This document shows, piece by piece, positions 1-5,717 of a stretch of DNA of 8,204 nucleotides (position 1 is the stretch's first letter; every line of letters starts with the position of its first letter). The DNA lies in NCBI GenBank assembly GCA_964425005.1, contig CAYRKT010000073.1, forward strand, positions 1 to 8,204, read 5' to 3'. The notes beneath the pieces are model-generated. The model was given only the letters and a program-made list of their open reading frames with translations. It made no database searches and had not been told where the DNA came from. The DNA is from CAYRKT01 sp964425005. Lineage in GTDB: Bacteria; Synergistota; Synergistia; CAYRKT01. The position numbers and the translations under genes are program-made.

Positions 1-813
1 CACCACTCCTCCCCCTAAGGCACACAAAACCCCCTCTCTGTCGAGTCCCACCTGGGCCATGTGCTCCAGGAGCTCCATCAAGACCCCCATCTCCTTCGCC
101 GACTCCCCCACCCGGATGAGCCTGAGGGGGCCAAAGGGCTCGAAGGAGGACCCGTGGAGGGCCCCCACCAGCCAGTCCGCCAGGAACAGGTTCGAAGAGT
201 ACCGGGAGACGAGGCCCCCGACCCTTTCGCAGGCCAAGCCCTCGCAGACCACGTAGCGGACTCCCCCGCTCTCCAGCTCCAGCACGACCCTCCTCCGCGA
301 GGGGATGGACTTCAGCGAGAGCAGCCCCTCGATCCTGTCCGCCACCTGGTGGGGCCAGATCCCAACCGTGTCCACGTGAAGCGGGATCCTGTCGTAGAGG
401 GGTTTTCTCCTCCTCCAGAGATCCGTCAGGGCCGATGGATCCCTGAGCAGAGGTCTATCCCCGCGCGAGAGGTCGAGCCTCCTCAGCACCTCCTCGGGGG
501 TGACGTCCAGCACCACCATCTGCACCCTCTCCCCTATCTCCTCCACCAGGTCCTCGAAGGCCAAGACCCCTCCTCCCAGGGAGACCACGGCGTTCGAGAC
601 CCTAGAGAGCGCCACGACCACCTCCCGCTCGAGGTCCCTGAAGACCCTCTCGCCGAACCTCGAGAAGATCTCGGGTATCCTGGCTCCCGCCCTCCTCTCC
701 ACCAGCTCGTCGGTGTCCACGAAGGGTAGGCCCAACCTCTCGGCCAGCATCCTGCCCACGGTGGTCTTTCCCGACCCGGAAAACCCCCCGATGAAGATCG
801 GCTTAGCGCACAC
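1..813 (-). CDS. aroKB: Bifunctional shikimate kinase / 3-dehydroquinate synthase (AroK-AroB fusion), 3' end outside the window
   Basis: The reading frame starts at GTG 813 and stays open to base 1, giving 271 residues without a stop. Residues 1-165 are a shikimate kinase (ATP-dependent phosphorylation of shikimate, step 5): Walker A GFSGSGKTT with Lys16, shikimate-binding candidates Asp35 and Arg59, the Gly80-Gly82 triplet, the lid motif GDRPLL with Arg120, and Arg136 in WRRRKPLY. After a short linker, residues from about 175 on read as the N-terminal NAD-binding part of 3-dehydroquinate synthase (step 2), with GES-KEM at 236-242 and the hallmark LD...ALGGGVV at 257-271. The metal-binding half lies beyond the edge. 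The start overlaps the end of aroC by 11 bp and has a near-perfect Shine-Dalgarno site, so translation is probably coupled. Such kinase-synthase fusions are known, for example in Thermotoga. The identity is secure; completeness of the synthase half cannot be seen. Confidence 0.93.
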   Translation of the reverse strand, partial: MCAKPIFIGGFSGSGKTTVGRMLAERLGLPFVDTDELVERRAGARIPEIFSRFGERVFRDLEREVVVALSRVSNAVVSLGGGVLAFEDLVEEIGERVQMVVLDVTPEEVLRRLDLSRGDRPLLRDPSALTDLWRRRKPLYDRIPLHVDTVGIWPHQVADRIEGLLSLKSIPSRRRVVLELESGGVRYVVCEGLACERVGGLVSRYSSNLFLADWLVGALHGSSFEPFGPLRLIRVGESAKEMGVLMELLEHMAQVGLDREGVLCALGGGVV

Positions 814-1978
814 CCTCGAACCACCTCCTCCTAAGCTCCCTGTAGCCGAAGACCCTCTCCTTGAGCTCAAGGAGGGTGCCGCCGCCGAACTCCTCCAGGA
901 AGACCGAGGCCAGCACCAGGCAAACCATGGCCTCCCCCACCACGCAGGCAGCTGGCACCGCGCAGACGTCAGCCCTCTCCGAGTGGGAGGGAGACGGAGA
1001 CATGTCCCTGACGTCGAAGCTTTGAAGCGACCTCGGGATGGTCGGAATGGGCTTCAAGGAGGCCCTGAGCAATATGTCCTCTCCGTTGCTCAGACCTCCA
1101 TCTATGCCGCCGGACCTGTTGGAGGTCCTGCGAGGACCGTGAGGGCCTATGACGAAGGCGTCGTGCGCCTCAGATCCTCGCATGGAGGAGAGGGCAAATC
1201 CCATCCCCACCTCCACGCCCTTAACAGAGGGGATGGACATGAGGGCGAAGGCGAGCCTGGCGTCGAGCCTCCTGTCCCACTCGGAGAGGGAACCCAAGCC
1301 CGGCGGAACGCCCTTGGCCCTGACCCAGAAGGTGCCACCCAGGGAGTCGCCCTCCTGGGCGGCCCCCTCTATCTCCCGGACGGCGGTGCGCTCGAGGTCA
1401 GAGCTCCAAAGCCCCATATCAGAGGCGAAGGCCCTCTCCCACTCCTCCTCCGAGGAGGGCATGCCGAAGTAAGACCTACCTATGGAGCAGACCGCCCCCT
1501 GCACCTCCACCCCCAGCTCCTTGAGCAGGAGCCTGCACACCGAGCCGCAGGCAACCCTGGCTGCGGTGCTCCTGGCGCTCGCCCTCTCGGCCACCTCCCT
1601 GGCGTCCCTGAGCAGGAACTTGAGGCAGCCGGGCAGGTCCGCGTGGCCCGGCCTGGGAGACCTTATGGCCCTTGCCTCCATGGCCTCGGGCGGCACCTCA
1701 TCGAACGACATGGCCTCCTCCCAGAAGGAGGAGCCGCTGTTCTCGATCCACAGGGCCAGGGGAGAGCCCATGGTGACACCATCCCTCACGCCCGCCAGTA
1801 TCCTCACCTCGTCCCTCTCCAGCTTCATGCGAGGGCTTCTGCCGTATCCCCTCCTCCTGCGCGCCAGATCCAGCTCTAAGGCCGAGGTCGACACCTCGAG
1901 GCCCCTGGGCATGCCCTCCAGCACGGCCACCAACCCCCTCCCGTGCGACTCGCCAGCGGTGAGCATCCTGAGCGTCAT
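803..1978 (-). CDS. aroC: Chorismate synthase
   Basis: Predicted 391-residue cytoplasmic enzyme that converts 5-enolpyruvylshikimate-3-phosphate to chorismate with reduced FMN (step 7). Family signatures seen in order are GESHG (residues 9-13, active-site His12), RRRRGYGRSPRM (near 41-51), RPGHADLPG, SARSTAARVACG, the segment ending SGGIDGGLSNGEDI, KPIPTI, and RADVCAVPAACVVGEAM near the C-terminus. Length matches the usual 360-400 residues. The ATG at 1978 is preceded by GAGGGGGG and lies 12 nt after the aroA stop; the end overlaps aroKB. One oddity: the normally strong RxSARET signature reads RASARST, with Ser for Glu. The identity is not in doubt. Confidence 0.97.
   Translation of the reverse strand: MTLRMLTAGESHGRGLVAVLEGMPRGLEVSTSALELDLARRRRGYGRSPRMKLERDEVRILAGVRDGVTMGSPLALWIENSGSSFWEEAMSFDEVPPEAMEARAIRSPRPGHADLPGCLKFLLRDAREVAERASARSTAARVACGSVCRLLLKELGVEVQGAVCSIGRSYFGMPSSEEEWERAFASDMGLWSSDLERTAVREIEGAAQEGDSLGGTFWVRAKGVPPGLGSLSEWDRRLDARLAFALMSIPSVKGVEVGMGFALSSMRGSEAHDAFVIGPHGPRRTSNRSGGIDGGLSNGEDILLRASLKPIPTIPRSLQSFDVRDMSPSPSHSERADVCAVPAACVVGEAMVCLVLASVFLEEFGGGTLLELKERVFGYRELRRRWFEGVR
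821..832 (-). promoter_or_regulatory. Shine-Dalgarno site of aroKB
   Basis: The minus strand reads AGGAGGAGGTGG, ending 7 nt before GTG 813 and lying inside the last codons of aroC. It fixes the GTG as the start of the kinase-synthase fusion and suggests that ribosomes finishing aroC can re-initiate. Confidence 0.8.
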
Positions 1979-1990
1979 GCCAAGCCCCCC

Positions 1991-3298
1991 TCAATGGTCG
2001 AGGCAGACCCCGGACAGCAGGCGCATGTGTTCGAAGAACTGGGGGTAGGAGATCCTAACGCAGCCAGCGTCGTCCAGCAGGACCTCCCCCTCCGATATGA
2101 GGCCAGCCACGGAGAAGGTCATGGCTATCCTGTGGTCCCCGAAGCTCCTGACCCTTCCGCCCCCAAGGGCGGTAGGTCCCTCTATCTCCCAACCGTCGGG
2201 AAGCTCCTCTATCCTGGCGCCGAGCCTCCTCAAACCCTCTGCCACGGCGGATATCCTGTCGCACTCCTTGACCCGAAGCTCCCCAGCACCCCTCACCACG
2301 GACCTGCCGGGTATCTGGGTGGCGACGAGGGCCAAAAGCGGCAGCTCGTCCACCATGGAGGGGACCTCCTCCGGCCCCACCTCGAAGGGGCTAAGCTCGG
2401 AATGCCTAACCAGGACGTCGCCGACCCGCTCCCCCCCGTAGAGCCCCCTCTCCCTGAACTCCAGCTCGGCCCCACAGCGCGACATCAGGCCGAAGAAACC
2501 CGTCCTCGTGGGGTTCAAACAGACCTCCTCCAGCAAGACCTCGGATCCGGGGATGAGGAGCGCCGCAGCCGCCCAGAAAGAGGCCGAGGAGGGATCACCC
2601 GGGATCCTCCAGCTCCGGCCGGGCACCTGGTCGCAGGGGAACACCTTCACGACCCCGTCCCTGGCCTCCATCGGAAGCCCCAGGAACCTGAACATTATCT
2701 CCGTGTGGTCCCTGCTCTTCACGCCCTCGACGACCGAAGTGGGGGAGTTGGCGAAAAGCCCTGCCAGGAGCAGGGCGCTCTTCACCTGGGCGCTTGGGAC
2801 CTTCATCTCGTACCTGATACCCGAGAGCTTGGTCCCCCACACCACGAGGGGCAACCTGTTCCCCCCTTCCCTCCCGGAGATCCGAGCCCCCATCGCGGAG
2901 AGAGGCTCCACCACCCTCCTCATCGGGCGACGCCTCAGGCTATCGTCCCCCGTGATCACCGCGAAGGCTCCGGACAAGCCGGCCAGAAGCCCGCACAGCA
3001 ACCTGGCGGTGGTCCCGGAGTTACCGGCGTCCAACACGTCCTCGGGCTCCCTGAGGCGATCCCTCCCGCCCCTTATCGTCAGGCGCGAACCGTCCAGGAG
3101 CTCCACCTGAGCCCCCATAGCTCCAAGACACCTCACGGTGGAGGCGCAGTCAGCGGCCGGAGAGAAGTTCTCCAGCTCAAAACCCTCCTCGGAGAGCGCC
3201 CCCAGCACGGCAGCCCTGTGGGATATGGATTTGTCGCCGGGCACCCTCAAAGATCCCACCAGTGGTCTAGGCCTTCTCCTGCACACCACCTCGGACAT
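1991..3298 (-). CDS. aroA: EPSP synthase (3-phosphoshikimate 1-carboxyvinyltransferase), class II-like
   Basis: Predicted 435-residue cytoplasmic enzyme that transfers the enolpyruvyl group of PEP to shikimate-3-phosphate (step 6). Visible motifs are GDKSISHR (21-28; Lys23, Arg28), AGNSGTTAR (91-99; Gly95, Arg99), SAQVK (169-173), RDHTE (196-200), NPTR (262-265), MVDELP with catalytic-type Asp317, KECDR (Glu345, Arg348) and GDHRIAM near the end. The Asp, Glu and Arg sit at a constant +4 offset from the E. coli residues Asp313, Glu341 and Arg344 as I recall them. The frame extends upstream to 3433, but that would overlap tyrA by 130 bp with a basic, low-complexity leader. ATG 3298 lies 5 nt after the tyrA stop and gives a normal N-terminus. 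The combination RxHxE, GDKS, SAQxK and NxTR is the published signature of class II, glyphosate-insensitive enzymes; actual insensitivity is inference. Confidence 0.97.
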   Translation of the reverse strand: MSEVVCRRRPRPLVGSLRVPGDKSISHRAAVLGALSEEGFELENFSPAADCASTVRCLGAMGAQVELLDGSRLTIRGGRDRLREPEDVLDAGNSGTTARLLCGLLAGLSGAFAVITGDDSLRRRPMRRVVEPLSAMGARISGREGGNRLPLVVWGTKLSGIRYEMKVPSAQVKSALLLAGLFANSPTSVVEGVKSRDHTEIMFRFLGLPMEARDGVVKVFPCDQVPGRSWRIPGDPSSASFWAAAALLIPGSEVLLEEVCLNPTRTGFFGLMSRCGAELEFRERGLYGGERVGDVLVRHSELSPFEVGPEEVPSMVDELPLLALVATQIPGRSVVRGAGELRVKECDRISAVAEGLRRLGARIEELPDGWEIEGPTALGGGRVRSFGDHRIAMTFSVAGLISEGEVLLDDAGCVRISYPQFFEHMRLLSGVCLDH

Positions 3299-3303
3299 CC
3301 CTC

Positions 3304-4155
3304 TTATCCCCCCTTCGGAGCGAGTCCCAAGATCCTCTCCCTGGCGCTTTTGGCCATACTCACCAGCTCGCTCCTCCCTTCGACGTCGGCGAGGAGTAAG
3401 GACCTGCATACCCCCATGAGCTCGTTCAGCCAAGCCTCCAAGACGTCGACGTTGAAGCCCACCACGTCGGAGGTGAGCCAGACCGGCTGGGAGGCCAGCC
3501 TGGTGGCCCCCTCGAACCCAGAGGAGACCACCTCCTCAGCCCTGCTCACGCCTCCGGCCAGGACGGAAAGCCCACAGGCCAGAAGCATCGGAAGATGGCT
3601 GATCAGCCCCACCACGGAGTCGTGCTCCTGAGGCGACATGCGAACCAGCCTTCCCTCCAGGGACTTCACCATCGCCTCAGCCACCTCCACCACCCCGGGA
3701 TCCGCCGAGCCGTGCTCTATCAGGACGAAACTCTTCCCTACCAGCAACGAGGATGAGGCCTGCAGGACACCGGAGCTCTCCTTGCCCGCCATGGGATGAA
3801 GGCCCGCGTAGATGGGTCCAAACAGGGCCCTGAGTCCATCGCCCGGCCTCCTGGCGGTGCTACCAAGCCCGAAAACCGCCAACGGCCTGAGGCCTGACCT
3901 CCCTAAGGCGCAGGCCAGCGCGCTGGCCACCTCCTCCATACGCCCCAAGGGCACCGCCAGGGCCAGGACCTCAGCCCGCGAGGGAAGCTCCTCGAGGGAG
4001 GAGGTCACCTCGTCCACGAACCCCCTCTCCAAGGAGACGCTCCTGGCTGTGCGGTCCACGTCGAACCCTACGACCCTCGCGAAGACCCCCCTCTCCCTGC
4101 ACGCGCCGGCCAGCGAGGAGCCGATCAGACCAAGGCCCACCACCCCAAGCCTCAT
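3304..4155 (-). CDS. tyrA: Prephenate dehydrogenase
   Basis: Predicted 283-residue enzyme that oxidatively decarboxylates prephenate to 4-hydroxyphenylpyruvate, the committed step to tyrosine. The N-terminus is a Rossmann fold, GLGLIG at residues 7-12, with Asp32 at the end of strand 2 favouring NAD over NADP. Then come GLGST (Ser99), LHPMAGKESSG (His120) and EHDSVVGLISHLP (His187), the positions of the catalytic and binding Ser and two His of the family. There is no chorismate mutase domain in front and no ACT domain behind, so it is a minimal monofunctional form. The usual D-x-GS-x-K loop reads FGLGSTARR, without its Asp. ATG 4155 places the Rossmann motif directly at the N-terminus, 16 nt after the aroF stop. 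TTG 4188, overlapping aroF and preceded by GGGGGAG, is a credible alternative start adding 11 residues. Confidence 0.93.
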   Translation of the reverse strand: MRLGVVGLGLIGSSLAGACRERGVFARVVGFDVDRTARSVSLERGFVDEVTSSLEELPSRAEVLALAVPLGRMEEVASALACALGRSGLRPLAVFGLGSTARRPGDGLRALFGPIYAGLHPMAGKESSGVLQASSSLLVGKSFVLIEHGSADPGVVEVAEAMVKSLEGRLVRMSPQEHDSVVGLISHLPMLLACGLSVLAGGVSRAEEVVSSGFEGATRLASQPVWLTSDVVGFNVDVLEAWLNELMGVCRSLLLADVEGRSELVSMAKSARERILGLAPKGG

Positions 4156-4171
4156 GCCGCTCAGGGGACCC

Positions 4172-5212
4172 CTAGCCGACGAGGGCAAGCTCGCTCCCCC
4201 TCCCGAGGGATGCGCTCAAGACCGAAACCATGCCCACCAACCTGGTGAGCTCAGAAGGGGTTATGGACTGATCTCCGTCGCTCTTGGCCCTGGAGGGGTT
4301 CTCGTGGACCTCGATCAGAAGCCCATCGGCCCCCGCCGCCACCGCTGCGAGGGACATGGGCAAAACCAGATCCCTCCTGCCCGTGCCGTGGCTCGGGTCG
4401 ACCACCACAGGGAGGTGGCTGAGCCTCTTTATCAGGGCCACGGAGTTCAGGTCCAGGGTGTTCCTGGTCCTGGCCTCAAAGGTCCTTATCCCCCTCTCGC
4501 ACAGCATCACGTTGAAGTTGCCCTCCGAGAGGACGTACTCCGCCGCTTGAAGCCATTCGTCCACGGTGGCGCTCATGCCCCTCTTGAGCAAGACGGGCTT
4601 GTCGCCCTTGCCGAGCTCCTTCAGCAAGGGGTAGTTGTACATGTTCCTGGTCCCCACCTGGAACACGTCCACGTAGGGATACATCACCCCCACCTGAGAG
4701 GGCTCCATGACCTCCGTCACTATGGGTATCCCTTCCTCTCTGGCCGCCTCGCTCATGATCCGAAGGCCCTCCAGGCCGAGGCCCTGGAAGGAATAAGGGT
4801 TAGTCCTGGGCTTAAAGACCCCACCCCTCAGGACTGAGGCGCCAGCCTCCTTCACCAGCCTGGCCATCCTCCTTATCTGCTCCTCCCCCTCCACCGAGCA
4901 GGGGCCAGCCATCACCACAGGGACACCCCCTCCCACGACGACCGCATCGCCCACCCTGATCCGACGAGGGCCCTTTATCAGGGAGGTGCTGGCCAGCGGG
5001 AAGGGGTCTGAGGCGTCCACGCACCTCCTGACGAAGGACAAGGACCTAAGCCTCTCCTTCAGCTTGGGAGATGGACTCCCGGAGACCAAGAGCAGGAAGA
5101 AACCATCCTCGTGAGGAACCAGCTTGGTCCCAAGGCCTCTTAGCTCCAGAAACCTTATGAGCTTAGCCATCATGGCCTTGGAGACGTCCCTCGGCATGTC
5201 CAATACCAACAA
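4172..5212 (-). CDS. aroF: 3-deoxy-7-phosphoheptulonate (DAHP) synthase, type I-beta with N-terminal ferredoxin-like domain
   Basis: Predicted 346-residue enzyme that condenses PEP and erythrose 4-phosphate to DAHP, the entry step of the shikimate pathway. Residues 1-70 form a small ferredoxin-like/ACT-like domain, known in Thermotoga to carry tyrosine feedback inhibition. The barrel follows: AGPCSVE (102-108), KPRTNPYSFQG (134-144), FQVGTRNMYNYPLLK (184-198), LLKRGM (208-213), CERGIRTFE (238-246), DPSHGTGRRD (272-281) and IEVHENP (300-306). Cys105, His275, Glu301 and Asp312 match the four metal ligands I recall for the Thermotoga maritima enzyme at a constant +3 offset. The start is taken at TTG 5212 because GGGGGTGA lies 6 nt upstream; TTG 5209 and ATG 5197 are alternatives. 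It is the first structural gene after the attenuator, so its transcription should follow aromatic amino acid supply. Confidence 0.95.
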   Translation of the reverse strand: MLVLDMPRDVSKAMMAKLIRFLELRGLGTKLVPHEDGFFLLLVSGSPSPKLKERLRSLSFVRRCVDASDPFPLASTSLIKGPRRIRVGDAVVVGGGVPVVMAGPCSVEGEEQIRRMARLVKEAGASVLRGGVFKPRTNPYSFQGLGLEGLRIMSEAAREEGIPIVTEVMEPSQVGVMYPYVDVFQVGTRNMYNYPLLKELGKGDKPVLLKRGMSATVDEWLQAAEYVLSEGNFNVMLCERGIRTFEARTRNTLDLNSVALIKRLSHLPVVVDPSHGTGRRDLVLPMSLAAVAAGADGLLIEVHENPSRAKSDGDQSITPSELTRLVGMVSVLSASLGRGSELALVG

Positions 5213-5218
5213 GACGCA

Positions 5219-5226
5219 TCACCCCC
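5219..5226 (-). promoter_or_regulatory. Shine-Dalgarno site of aroF
   Basis: The minus strand reads GGGGGTGA, 6 nt before TTG 5212. It lies about 20 nt beyond the T-run of the attenuator terminator, so it is transcribed only when termination is avoided. It is the reason for preferring the TTG start over ATG 5197. Confidence 0.6.
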
Positions 5227-5248
5227 GAACGCCGAGATCTGAGGGTTC

Positions 5249-5299
5249 AAAAAAGGCCTGGAGGCCGACCCCCTCTCTGGGGACCGGCCTCCAGGCCTT
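5249..5299 (-). terminator. Intrinsic attenuator terminator in front of aroF
   Basis: Perfect 14-bp inverted repeat AAGGCCTGGAGGCC (5253-5266) and its complement (5286-5299), followed on the minus strand by six T residues (5254-5249). Inside the 14 bp, the minus-strand RNA continues with G-C, G-U, U-G and four C-G pairs to a 5-nt AGAGA loop, for about 21 bp in total. On the plus strand the same two wobble positions would be A-C mismatches, so the hairpin is built for minus-strand RNA. It lies between the leader peptide and aroF, with no gene ending just upstream other than the leader peptide, which marks it as an attenuator rather than an end-of-operon terminator. Confidence 0.92.
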
Positions 5300-5323
5300 C
5301 GCCTCTCGGGACCGCCCTGCTCC

Positions 5324-5464
5324 TCAGGTGCCAGGGCTCAAGTCCTCCGGGCGCCGGAGGCAGATCCCCAAGCGGCTAAAGTAATAGTAGAACCAGTAGC
5401 CGCCGAAGCCCTGGCCGCTGAAGGAGAACCTCAACGGAGATCTGCCACCGCACCTAGAGGTCAT
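5324..5464 (-). CDS. 46-residue aromatic leader peptide of the aro operon
   Basis: ATG at 5464 to TGA at 5326-5324, preceded by AGGGGG (5478-5473) with 8-nt spacing. It lies about 32 nt downstream of the predicted transcription start. Ten of 46 residues are aromatic (five Phe, four Tyr, one Trp). Residues 23-29 are an unbroken run Y-W-F-Y-Y-Y-F (codons TAC TGG TTC TAC TAT TAC TTT, 5398-5378), and F13, F15 and F20 lie just before it. The N-terminal part is basic and the peptide has no recognisable domain. A regulatory rather than enzymatic role is inferred from the composition, the strong terminator 25 nt beyond its stop, and the downstream genes, which make exactly these three amino acids. 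It is longer than the 14-16 residues of classical trp and phe leader peptides, continuing 17 codons past the run. A functional small protein cannot be excluded but is less likely. Confidence 0.88.
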   Translation of the reverse strand: MTSRCGGRSPLRFSFSGQGFGGYWFYYYFSRLGICLRRPEDLSPGT

Positions 5465-5502
5465 AAGGCTTTCCCCCTAACCCCTCTTAACCTTTTTGGG
5501 CG

Positions 5503-5530
5503 ATTATAACCCTAAAACAGGACTTGTCAA
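5503..5530 (-). promoter_or_regulatory. Sigma-70 promoter of the aro operon leader
   Basis: The minus strand carries TTGACA (5530-5525), a 16-nt spacer and TATAAT (5508-5503), both hexamers fully consensus. Transcription should start near 5496, about 32 nt before the leader-peptide ATG. No other promoter-like sequence was seen between here and aroF, so it probably drives the whole aro operon. A promoter this strong fits an operon controlled mainly by attenuation. Confidence 0.9.
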
Positions 5531-5555
5531 GGTGTCCCGCGACGCTACCAGTCGA

Positions 5556-5584
5556 GATCGGGGGTGCTCCGCCCGGAGCCGATC
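5556..5584. repeat. Imperfect dyad between the divergent promoters
   Basis: GCTCCG (5566-5571) pairs with CGGAGC (5574-5579), flanked by GATCG (5556-5560) and CGATC (5580-5584), with a five-base bulge GGGGT on one side only. No T-run follows in either direction, so it is not an evident terminator. It lies 12 bases before the tRNA -35 box and 26 bases upstream of the aro -35 box. It may be a protein-binding site or simply a chance palindrome in GC-rich DNA; the function is unknown. Confidence 0.4.
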
Positions 5585-5595
5585 CGATCCTGACC

Positions 5596-5624
5596 TTGAC
5601 AGAAGGTCGACAGCAGGTTATAAT
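5596..5624 (+). promoter_or_regulatory. Sigma-70 promoter of tRNA-Ala
   Basis: TTGACA (5596-5601), a 17-nt spacer and TATAAT (5619-5624) form a complete consensus promoter with ideal spacing. Transcription should begin near 5631, leaving a leader of about 10 nt before the mature tRNA 5' end at 5642. Confidence 0.93.
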
Positions 5625-5641
5625 ACGAACCGCTTTGTAAA

Positions 5642-5716
5642 GGGGCCGTGGCGCAGAGGGAGCGCGCTTCCTTGGCATGGAAGAGGTCACGGGTTCAATT
5701 CCCGTCGGCTCCACCA
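5642..5716 (+). tRNA. tRNA-Ala (anticodon GGC), CCA encoded
   Basis: It folds into a standard cloverleaf. The acceptor GGGGCCG pairs with CGGCTCC, the D stem is GCGC/GCGC, the anticodon stem CTTCC/GGAAG has loop TTGGCAT (anticodon GGC at 5674-5676), and the T stem ACGGG/CCCGT has loop TTCAATT. The third acceptor pair is G-U (G3:U70), the classic identity element for alanyl-tRNA synthetase, which confirms Ala independently of the anticodon. The 3' CCA is encoded (5714-5716). The tRNA decodes GCC best, a common alanine codon in this GC-rich DNA. Its gene converges on htrA. Confidence 0.97.
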
Positions 5717-5717
5717 G

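Larger units (their letters stand above)
5249..5497 (-). promoter_or_regulatory. Aromatic amino acid attenuator leader (alternative RNA structures)
   Basis: The transcript from the 5503-5530 promoter should start near 5496. It first encodes the aromatic leader peptide and then reaches the terminator. Several pairings compete. (a) 5446-5436 with 5369-5359: 11 bp, one G-U. (b) GCGGCTA 5403-5397 with TAGCCGC 5378-5372: the 18-nt loop holds nearly the whole aromatic codon run. (c) CCTCCGG 5360-5354 with CCGGAGG 5350-5344: 3-nt loop. (d) GCCCTG 5337-5332 with CAGGGC 5319-5314: loop holding the leader stop codon. (e) A candidate antiterminator, GCCTCCGG 5361-5354 with CTGGAGGC 5294-5287 of the terminator's 5' arm: 8 bp, one G-U. 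Pairings a, c and e share bases and exclude each other. Expected logic, inferred: scarcity of charged Tyr, Phe or Trp tRNA stalls the ribosome in the run and shifts folding away from the terminator. No T-box consensus was found. Confidence 0.85.

Noticed and set aside
534..824. 96-codon minus-strand frame where shikimate kinase is expected
   Set aside because: It is in another frame than the kinase and its translation is Ser/Arg/Trp-rich without motifs. The real frame begins at GTG 813 and contains Walker A and the lid.
500..1879. 459-codon plus-strand open frame
   Set aside because: Antisense to aroKB and aroC; low-complexity composition, no ribosome site or family motif.
1943..3631. 562-codon plus-strand open frame
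   Set aside because: It lies opposite aroA and tyrA, whose motifs are unmistakable. Its translation is rich in Pro, His, Gly and Arg with no domain, as expected for the shadow of GC-rich coding DNA.
5249..5497. T-box riboswitch or other known riboswitch in the aro leader
   Set aside because: No T-box AGGGTGG-type core or specifier-loop arrangement was seen, and an aromatic-codon peptide explains the terminator better.
5487..5714. 75-codon minus-strand frame with GIEPVTSS-type sequence
   Set aside because: It is the antisense translation of tRNA-Ala, a well-known source of spurious proteins, and it also covers both promoters.
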